A DNA stretch of 9,675 nt from DATESZ01 sp035283845 (GTDB lineage Bacteria > Desulfobacterota > Syntrophia > Syntrophales > JACQWR01). Below, piece by piece: positions 4,069-9,675 of this stretch. The stretch spans positions 1-9,675 of the forward strand of contig DATESZ010000199.1 of NCBI GenBank assembly GCA_035283845.1, in the 5' to 3' direction. A program made the position numbers and the translations under genes. A model generated the notes under the pieces. That model made no database searches. It was not told the DNA's origin and was given only the letters and a program-made list of their open reading frames with translations. Position 1 is the first letter of the stretch; each line of letters opens with the position of its first letter.

Positions 4069-5715
4069 ATGGAACCATTTTTGATGACCGGCGAGAAGAA
4101 GCAAAGATATTTAGAGAAAAAACTATGGGGACTCCCTACGCTTCCTGAAGTCTTTGAAGAAAAGGCGAAAGAACACCCTGACAAAGAGGCCTTTGTAGAT
4201 TCCAAGACAAGGTTAACCTACGCTGAGGCGGAGCAGTGCATAGACAGGCTTGCCTTAGGTTTTGCAAGATTAGGCTTTGAGAAAGATGATGTGGTTGTCG
4301 TTCAGTTGCCGAATGTCGTAGAGGCGGCGCTTATGCGGCTTGCCCTCCCCAAGGCAGGTATAATGCCATTGATGGTAATGCCCGCCTTTGGATCGGAAGA
4401 AGTCAGGCATATCTTAAATTTTACCAAGGCCAAAGGAATAGTAATACCCTGGAGATTCAGAAACAGGGATTATTTTCAGATGGTAAAAGAGTTTTACGAT
4501 GAACTGGAAGTGAAACCTAAGATATTCATGACAGGCGACAGCGCCCCTGCTGAGGCCATATCGGTCAGTGAAATGATGAAAAGCCCTTGGGAGGGGGAAA
4601 TCCCTCCCTTTGTCCTGCAAGAAAGGATGATAACAACATGGGAGGTGCAGGAGCTGAGCACCACTACCGGCAGTACGGGGATGCCGAAGATTTCAGAATC
4701 TTACGGGTGGAACCAGTTGATGGGTCATGTCCATTTGGAAAGATGGGCTCTGACGGGTGAGGACAATTTGGGACTGCTTGTTCCCTTTCCCGGAGGCATT
4801 GCCAACAATTTTTGGGCCGGCGGCATTATCGGCGGGTGTAAGATGGCCTTTCTTGAACAGTTTGAAGCAACAGATGCCTTCAAGTTCGTTGAAAGAGAAA
4901 GGATAAGCATTCTCTGCGGAGTGCCCACCGTGGCCGACAACATGGTAAAGGCGCAAAATTTAGGGGATTTTGATTTGAGCTCATTGCGGATCTTCTTTTT
5001 GGCCGGCGCTCTGACCCCTCCGGCCCTTGCTGAAGAGGTAGAGCAGAAACTGGGCTGCAAAGTTATCATACTCCTTGGCTCCATGGACTTTGGCCCCATC
5101 AGCGAGACCTCGGTGGAGGACATGTCGGAAGTCAGGTACAGGTCGGTGGGAAGGCCTCTCTTCGGGACGGAAGTGAAGGTAGTAGATGAAAAGGGGGAAG
5201 AAGTGCCCGCAGGGGAACAGGGCGAACTGATATGCCGGGGTCCTTATTCCTTTACCGGCTATTATAAGAGGCCTGAGTTCACACTCGAGGCGTACGGAGG
5301 GGATAAGGACGGATGGTTCAGGACAGGTGATCAGATCAAGATAGATGGGGAAGGCAACCTTTATGTGACCGGGCGTCTCAAGGATATTATCAAAAGGGGG
5401 GGCATGACCATTGTTCCCACTGAAATTGAACATCTTCTCAGGCTCCATCGAAAGGTGATGGACGTGGCTGTTGTATCCATGCCTGATGCCGATTTAGGGG
5501 AGAGGGCGTGCGCCTTTGTTATTCCTAAGCGCGGAGAGCAATTCAGTTTTGAGGAAATGATATCCCTTCTGGAAGAAAGGGGGATGGCAAAGTTCAAATG
5601 GCCGGAGCGGCTGGAGATAGCGGATGAATTTCCGATGGTGGGTGATCAAAAAGTTTCTAAGAGGAAACTAACTGAAATAATTACAGATAAATTGAAGGCA
5701 GAGGGTAAAGTTTAA
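4069..5715 (+). CDS. AMP-forming acyl/aryl-CoA ligase (ANL superfamily)
   Basis: The 548-residue protein adenylates a carboxylic acid with ATP and transfers the acyl group to CoA. Visible motifs in order: phosphate-binding loop TTTGSTGMPK (198-207), LLGSMDFGPISETS (335-348) at the place of the usual YGxTE, VGRPLFGTEVKVVD (360-373), GWFRTGD with Asp421, hinge GRLKDIIKRGG (435-445), and a C-terminal QKVSKRKL whose Lys528 is the likely adenylation lysine. The overall style (TLPEVFEEKAKEHPDKEAFV start, domain spacing) resembles aryl-acid, dihydroxybenzoate-AMP and cyclohexanecarboxylate-type ligases. The YGxTE Glu is displaced (F341-G-P-I-S-E346), and the loop ends PKI instead of PKG, so substrate pocket and kinetics may be unusual. 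It lies 28 nt after the molybdoenzyme gene, so it probably activates the acid product or substrate of the same pathway. It is expected to be cytoplasmic. Substrate cannot be read from sequence. Confidence 0.92.
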   Translation: MEPFLMTGEKKQRYLEKKLWGLPTLPEVFEEKAKEHPDKEAFVDSKTRLTYAEAEQCIDRLALGFARLGFEKDDVVVVQLPNVVEAALMRLALPKAGIMPLMVMPAFGSEEVRHILNFTKAKGIVIPWRFRNRDYFQMVKEFYDELEVKPKIFMTGDSAPAEAISVSEMMKSPWEGEIPPFVLQERMITTWEVQELSTTTGSTGMPKISESYGWNQLMGHVHLERWALTGEDNLGLLVPFPGGIANNFWAGGIIGGCKMAFLEQFEATDAFKFVERERISILCGVPTVADNMVKAQNLGDFDLSSLRIFFLAGALTPPALAEEVEQKLGCKVIILLGSMDFGPISETSVEDMSEVRYRSVGRPLFGTEVKVVDEKGEEVPAGEQGELICRGPYSFTGYYKRPEFTLEAYGGDKDGWFRTGDQIKIDGEGNLYVTGRLKDIIKRGGMTIVPTEIEHLLRLHRKVMDVAVVSMPDADLGERACAFVIPKRGEQFSFEEMISLLEERGMAKFKWPERLEIADEFPMVGDQKVSKRKLTEIITDKLKAEGKV

Positions 5716-5723
5716 TAATGTTT

Positions 5724-5737
5724 AACATTGAACATTG
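5724..5737 (+). repeat. Short tandem repeat AACATTG x2 in the ligase-ubiD gap
   Basis: Two adjacent copies of AACATTG sit in the 44-nt spacer, just upstream of the AGGAGGG (5745-5751) that serves the next gene. It may be slippage debris. No hairpin or terminator is seen, so read-through of the operon is expected. Confidence 0.4.
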
Positions 5738-5759
5738 AATTGATAGGAGGGAATAAGAG

Positions 5760-7247
5760 ATGTTGGATTTGAGAGAATTTTTAAATAGGCTAAAGGATGA
5801 CGGAGAGTTATTGGAGGTTGAAAGGGAAGTAGATTGGAACCTGGAATTGGGCGCTTTCAGTGCGATGGCAAACAGGGCCGGCGCTCAGGCCGTGCATTTC
5901 AAAAAGATCAAAGGTTTTCCCGAGGGATACTCAATAGCGGCTAATCTTTTGTCTGGACCTGGCCACCATATTTTATACCGGAGGGCGATGTGGGGCAGGG
6001 TGGCCAGCGCTTTAGAATTAGAAAAGGGTATAGATTATGAAGGACTGATGAACACGATGATAGATAGATTTTATAATCCTATATTCCCCCTGGAGGTTGA
6101 ATCGGGACCGTGCAAGGAGAACGTTTTAACCGGTGATAAAGTCGATCTGCGTAAATTTCCTTTTCCCTTTTTACACAAGGGAGACGGAGATTGTTATATT
6201 ACAGGCGGAGTGCTTGTGGTAATGGATCCTGACAGCAAATGGCATAATTGGGGCGTATACAGATGCATGATCTCGGGCAAGGACGAAATGGTAGCAGACT
6301 TTCTTACCGAGCCAAGCGTTAGCAGTGATACGAGACTGATCTACCAGAAGTACATGGATATAAAAAAGCCCATGCCCTTTGCCCTCGTTCTGGGTGGACC
6401 GCCGGCCATTATGATAGCGGCTGCGGCCTCTACTCCAGAGGGCTATAGCGAGGTCGATTACGCCGGGGGGCTAAATCTCGATCCTATAAGTCTTGTCAAA
6501 GCTGAAACAGTGGATATGTTTGTCCCTGCGGATGCAGAGATGGTTATCGAAGGGGAGATCGTCTCAGGAGATATGGCCGAAGAAGGGCATTATGGATCTA
6601 TTTGCGGATACACAAAAGTGTGCGAACGACCGCGAATGAAGGTAAAGGCTATAACCCATAGAGATAATCCTATAATTCCGGTGATCGTGGACGGTACAAA
6701 GGTATGCGATACACAGGTGTTGATCTCTTTAAACGAATCGGCGAGGATCACCCGTTTATGCAGGGAAAATGGTCAGCCCATGCGATGGTTCCAGATACCG
6801 GCAGATTGGAATCTGAGCATAGGGGTTGCCTCTGCCTTCAATGTTGCGCATGGCGTGGTTAACCGCCTGGCGCACTTTATCTTTGGCGTGACCGACCTGT
6901 TTGACAAATTGGTGATAGTGGACACGGACGTTTTCCCTACCCAGTTGCACACTGTGGTTCAGGATTGGATAAACAAGGCTCATCCCCGTAAAGACTATCA
7001 CGTGATCCCCGGAGGATGGGCGCCGGCAGTAATGCCATATTATCGAGGGGATGTCTCAGAGAAAGGGGCTCCCCGTGTTTACATAGATGCCTGTTGGCCG
7101 GCATCCTGGGAGCCGGAAGAACGTCCAACAGCTCTCTCCTTTGAAACAACCTTTTCAAAGGAGCTGCAGGAAAGGGTCGTCAGAAGGTGGAAGGAGGAAT
7201 TTGACATGCCGGTTGAGCCGCTGGTGTTGCCGGAAGGTCAGAGATAA
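5760..7247 (+). CDS. UbiD-family prFMN-dependent (de)carboxylase 1
   Basis: The 495-residue protein has full UbiD-family length. It opens MLDLREFLNRLKDDGELLEV..EVDWNLE (the family's N-terminal domain) and has 'GPCKENVLTGDKVDLRKFPFPFLHKGDG' around 117-143. The prFMN/metal signature N163-W-G-V-Y-R168 matches Asn168 and Arg173 of the fungal ferulate decarboxylase Fdc1. Glu231 (YSEVDYAG) matches its metal ligand Glu233, and E275-G-H-Y-G-S280 matches the usual E-G-P-F-G-E. UbiD enzymes reversibly (de)carboxylate aromatic or unsaturated acids using prenylated FMN made by UbiX. Two departures are visible. The second glutamate (Glu282 in Fdc1) is Ser280, and no His lies in 172-190, where the third metal ligand should be (Glu184 is a candidate replacement). 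AGGAGGG 8 nt upstream supports the start. It probably works with the second UbiD at 9139 and the ligase. Substrate and direction are unknown; an aromatic compound is inferred. Confidence 0.93.
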   Translation: MLDLREFLNRLKDDGELLEVEREVDWNLELGAFSAMANRAGAQAVHFKKIKGFPEGYSIAANLLSGPGHHILYRRAMWGRVASALELEKGIDYEGLMNTMIDRFYNPIFPLEVESGPCKENVLTGDKVDLRKFPFPFLHKGDGDCYITGGVLVVMDPDSKWHNWGVYRCMISGKDEMVADFLTEPSVSSDTRLIYQKYMDIKKPMPFALVLGGPPAIMIAAAASTPEGYSEVDYAGGLNLDPISLVKAETVDMFVPADAEMVIEGEIVSGDMAEEGHYGSICGYTKVCERPRMKVKAITHRDNPIIPVIVDGTKVCDTQVLISLNESARITRLCRENGQPMRWFQIPADWNLSIGVASAFNVAHGVVNRLAHFIFGVTDLFDKLVIVDTDVFPTQLHTVVQDWINKAHPRKDYHVIPGGWAPAVMPYYRGDVSEKGAPRVYIDACWPASWEPEERPTALSFETTFSKELQERVVRRWKEEFDMPVEPLVLPEGQR

Positions 7248-7271
7248 CTGCAGCTAAAGAGGGGAGAAGCT

Positions 7272-8186
7272 ATGGATGCAAAAAGTGGAATAAAAAAGTT
7301 GCAAATGGATTTCAGTTGTAATTTGAAGTGCGAGGGCTGTGAGAGATTTTTCCAGTGTAAGAACCCTGAACGACTAAAGATTTTCGACCGGAGACGGATG
7401 TCGCGGGCGAAGAAAACGATGGCAAAAATAAAGAGAAAAATCGCTGTTTGCGCTGGCAAAGGGGGAGTTGGAAAATCAATGGTTACGTCAAATCTGGCAG
7501 CCGCCCTGGCAATGGCCATGAAAAAAGTGGCAGTAATGGACAGCGATTTTGATGGCTCATGTATCCCGCGAATGCTGGGAACATTAGGGAAACAGTTGAA
7601 CCTGACGCCGCAAGGGATAGAGCCGGTAGAAGGATTGCTCGGGATCAAGGTGGTGGCTATGGCAAATATCATGGACGAAGAAGACACGACCACCTGGTAT
7701 CACGAACTTAGACGGAATGCTACGGAGGAATTTGTCGCTCATGTCAATTATGGAGAGCTTGACTATCTTCTGATCGATCTTCCCCCGGGCACAAGCTCCG
7801 ATGCTGTAAACATGATGGAATATATTCCGGATTTGGACGGCATGGTAATTGTCACAAACCCGACCGGCGTATCGCAAGGGGTGGCCTTGAGGTCAGGCAT
7901 GATGGCTATTGAAGGAGGCGTGAGAATAATAGGAGTTATCGAAAACATGAGTGGCTACGCTTGCAGCGGATGCGGAAATATCTCCTATCCCATGAAAAAG
8001 GGGGGTGGAGAGGAACTTGCAAAAGAACTTGAAACCGTTTTTTTAGGGCGAATACCTCTCGAATCGGCAGTAAGCTATGCCTCTGATCGTGGCGTTCCCT
8101 TTGTATACGCCAATCCGGAGAGCGTGGCGGCAAAGGCTGTGAACTCTATACTGGAAAAGATTGAAGACATCATTGGACGGAATTGA
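7272..8186 (+). CDS. Mrp/Nbp35-type Fe-S P-loop ATPase 1
   Basis: This 304-residue deviant-Walker (MinD/Mrp/ApbC/Nbp35) ATPase has an N-terminal cluster motif C16-x3-C20-x2-C23-x5-C29 (CNLKCEGCERFFQC). The Walker A loop is GKGGVGKS (62-69) with signature Lys63. There is an AVMDSDFDGSCIPRMLG switch region, switch II DLPPGTSSD (169-177) and a C-terminal C231-S-G-C234 that would bridge an Fe-S cluster across a dimer. The C-x2-C-x5-C spacing equals the end of the eukaryotic Nbp35/NUBP1 ferredoxin-like motif. Family members bind and transfer [4Fe-4S] clusters with ATP hydrolysis in the cytosol. It sits 24 nt after UbiD 1 and 12 nt before its paralogue. Cluster delivery to the molybdoenzyme, or ATP-driven electron supply to the pathway, is inferred. 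GAGGGGAG upstream supports the ATG. Confidence 0.9.
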   Translation: MDAKSGIKKLQMDFSCNLKCEGCERFFQCKNPERLKIFDRRRMSRAKKTMAKIKRKIAVCAGKGGVGKSMVTSNLAAALAMAMKKVAVMDSDFDGSCIPRMLGTLGKQLNLTPQGIEPVEGLLGIKVVAMANIMDEEDTTTWYHELRRNATEEFVAHVNYGELDYLLIDLPPGTSSDAVNMMEYIPDLDGMVIVTNPTGVSQGVALRSGMMAIEGGVRIIGVIENMSGYACSGCGNISYPMKKGGGEELAKELETVFLGRIPLESAVSYASDRGVPFVYANPESVAAKAVNSILEKIEDIIGRN

Positions 8187-8198
8187 GAGAGGAGCATC

Positions 8199-9110
8199 AT
8201 GAGCAAGTTAAAATCAATTAATATCAAGCTGACCTGCACGGGAGATTGCCGGGGATGCGAATCATATTACGATTGCATCCTCCCGCAGAAACATAATCCT
8301 GTCTTCCTCGATATTATGGAGAACATAAGAGAAAGACTTTCAAATGTGAAGCATAAGATCATCTCCATCGGGGGAAAGGGAGGGGTGGGAAAGACCCTGA
8401 TTGCAGCGAATCTGGCGACAGCCTTGACTATGATGGGGAAGAAAGTGGGAGTGCTTGACCAGGTCTTTGATGGTCCTTGTATACCAAGAATGCTGGGTGT
8501 AGAGGGAAAAGGAATGAATTTTGTGGACAAGGGGCTGGAGCCTGCGGTAAACGATTTGGGCATCAAGGTCGTTTCTATGGGACTCATTCTCGCATCGGAC
8601 GAAGTCGTAACCTGGTTCCACAATATGAAGAGGAATGCCACAGAGGAATTGCTGTACCAGGTAAACTATGGAGAGCTGGATTATCTGATTATTGATGTTC
8701 CAGCCGGCACAAGCTCTGATACGGTAAACGTACTGCAGTTGATACCTGACATTGATGGGGGAACTGTGGCAACGGTCCCCTCTCAGGTTTCCCAGGCCGT
8801 GGCGTTCAAGGCAATAACATTGCTAAAAAAGGCAAACTTACGTGTTTTTGGAGTATTCGAAAACATGGGCACCTTTTTGTGCCCGTTCTGTGGGAAAAAA
8901 GAAAATCTTATTCAGGAGGGTGGCGGAGAAGATCTGGCTGAAAGGACTGGAGTGCCCTTTCTGGGCAGCATACCAACAGATGAGAGGGTGGCGGAATGCG
9001 CTGATGAAGGGGTGCCGGTAGTGAAAAAGTATCCAGATTCGGACCCTGCCCGCATTTTTATGAGCGCTGCCAAGAGGATAGACAGAATAATATCGGGAGG
9101 CGTTGAATAA
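8199..9110 (+). CDS. Mrp/Nbp35-type Fe-S P-loop ATPase 2
   Basis: The 303-residue product is a clear paralogue of the preceding gene. N-terminal C13-x3-C17-x2-C20-x5-C26 (CTGDCRGCESYYDC) has identical spacing. The Walker A loop is GKGGVGKT (59-66), followed by LDQVFDGPCIPRMLG. Switch II is DVPAGTSSD (166-174), with Ala in place of the second Pro of the usual D-x-PPGT, and the C-terminal bridging pair is C228-P-F-C231. Shared blocks such as W-x-H-x-(L/M)-(R/K)-RNATEE and VNYGELDYL(L/I)ID show an internal duplication. AGAGGAG precedes the ATG. Two co-expressed, non-identical copies suggest a heterodimer, much as Nbp35 pairs with Cfd1. The altered switch II may mean the two subunits differ in nucleotide handling (inference). 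Confidence 0.9.
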   Translation: MSKLKSINIKLTCTGDCRGCESYYDCILPQKHNPVFLDIMENIRERLSNVKHKIISIGGKGGVGKTLIAANLATALTMMGKKVGVLDQVFDGPCIPRMLGVEGKGMNFVDKGLEPAVNDLGIKVVSMGLILASDEVVTWFHNMKRNATEELLYQVNYGELDYLIIDVPAGTSSDTVNVLQLIPDIDGGTVATVPSQVSQAVAFKAITLLKKANLRVFGVFENMGTFLCPFCGKKENLIQEGGGEDLAERTGVPFLGSIPTDERVAECADEGVPVVKKYPDSDPARIFMSAAKRIDRIISGGVE

Positions 9111-9138
9111 TAATAAAATAGGAAAAGGGAGAATAGTC

Positions 9139-9675
9139 ATGGATTTGAGAAACTTTTTAGAAGTTTTAGACGAGAAGGGAATGTTGATAAAGATTGATAA
9201 GGAGGTCGATTGGAATTTAGAGGCCGCCGCAATTTCAGGGATGCTGGCAAGGGTGGGCAACGGCCAGTATACGGTATTGTTTGAGAATGTAAAAGGCTAC
9301 TACCCTGACAAAGGCAGACTCGTAGGCTGTTTATATGCGCCTGATCGCCGGAAGGTATGGAACAAGATCGCGATGGCCATGGGATTGCCGCCGGACATTC
9401 CTTTCTCAATATTCCTCCCCGAGTTTTCAAAAAGATTGAGGAGAATAATAAAGCCTATGGAGGTGTCTGCAAACGAGGCCCCTTGCAAGGAAGTGGTGAA
9501 GGTGGGGAAGGAGGCCAATCTGCTGGATCTACCGATTCCTTTCCTCCATGAGACAGACGGCGGCCGATACCTGACCCTTCATGCGATAGTAAATCAGGAT
9601 CCTGATACAGGATGGATAAACGCGGGCACTTACAGGTGGATGGTGAAAGGCCCGCGGCGCGGCGCGGCGCTCTGG
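9139..9675 (+). CDS. UbiD-family (de)carboxylase 2, 3' end outside the window
   Basis: The first 179 residues are present and the frame is open at the window edge. It starts MDLRNFLEVLDEKGMLIKID, shares EVDWNLE with UbiD 1, and has 'APCKEVV' and LPIPFLHETDGGRYLT aligned with GPCKENV and FPFPFLHKGDGDCYIT there. N161-A-G-T-Y-R166 is the prFMN/metal-binding segment. The Glu-x4-Glu active-site region and the C-terminal metal ligand lie beyond the edge, so it cannot be said whether this copy is catalytically canonical. AAGGGAG sits 10 nt upstream of the ATG, and the gap from the ATPase gene is 28 nt. Two UbiD paralogues in one operon suggest a heteromeric carboxylase, or two enzymes with different substrates. 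Confidence 0.92.
   Translation, partial: MDLRNFLEVLDEKGMLIKIDKEVDWNLEAAAISGMLARVGNGQYTVLFENVKGYYPDKGRLVGCLYAPDRRKVWNKIAMAMGLPPDIPFSIFLPEFSKRLRRIIKPMEVSANEAPCKEVVKVGKEANLLDLPIPFLHETDGGRYLTLHAIVNQDPDTGWINAGTYRWMVKGPRRGAALW

Noticed and set aside
7238..8641. Minus-strand frames opposite the two ATPase genes (151 and 124 codons)
   Set aside because: Both are antisense to conserved P-loop coding regions and share similar sequence only because the ATPases are paralogues.
9655..9672. GC-rich GGCGC tandem run at the window edge
   Set aside because: It reads through in frame within UbiD 2 (GPRRGAAL) and is short. It is probably ordinary coding sequence, though an edge artefact cannot be excluded.

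Overview
The window reads as an accessory region of an anaerobic bacterium, most likely a Desulfobacterota-type (former Deltaproteobacteria) sulfate reducer or syntroph. This placement is an inference. It rests on a cytoplasmic acetylene-hydratase-like Mo/W enzyme, an aryl/acyl-CoA ligase, two diverged UbiD-family (de)carboxylases and Mrp/Nbp35-type Fe-S ATPases in one operon, a gene mix typical of anaerobic aromatic metabolism. No rRNA or marker gene is present to fix the taxon. Every supported gene is on the + strand.

Positions 1-1622 form a small-gene region with integron-cassette character. It opens with a hicA-hicB toxin-antitoxin pair (1-406) whose hicA has lost its conserved C-terminal part, apparently through a small out-of-frame internal deletion. 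Next comes a compact unit (485-1049): a 49-residue very basic protein, a HicB-like antitoxin and an overlapping HicA-like toxin. It ends in a 57-bp attC site (1002-1058). A two-gene cassette (1053-1616) follows, with two conserved hypothetical proteins and an 88-bp attC site (1535-1622). Both attC sites have R''/R' boxes, L''/L' stems and the extrahelical bases expected of real sites. No integron integrase lies in the window, so this looks like part of a cassette array or an integrase-less attC cluster (CALIN).

Positions 1623-1835 are a junction. They hold a possible 28-residue single-membrane-helix miniprotein behind a near-perfect Shine-Dalgarno, then an inverted repeat (TTATCCAA/TTGGATAA) that might be a decayed attC or an operator.

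Positions 1836-9675 are a tightly spaced operon: molybdopterin oxidoreductase, AMP-forming CoA ligase, UbiD-like enzyme 1, two tandem Mrp/Nbp35-like ATPases, and UbiD-like enzyme 2, which runs off the window. Gaps are 12-44 nt and each gene has its own ribosome binding site. A plausible reading is a catabolic module for an aromatic or otherwise inert substrate. The Mo/W enzyme would carry out a hydration, hydroxylation or redox step, the UbiD pair a prFMN-dependent (de)carboxylation, and the ligase would make the CoA thioester. The two ATPases would load Fe-S clusters or supply electrons with ATP. No UbiX (prFMN synthase) is visible. UbiD 1 lacks one of the two canonical active-site glutamates (Ser280 instead), and the Mo/W enzyme lacks the acetylene hydratase active-site Asp (His14 instead). 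The chemistry may therefore differ from characterised relatives.
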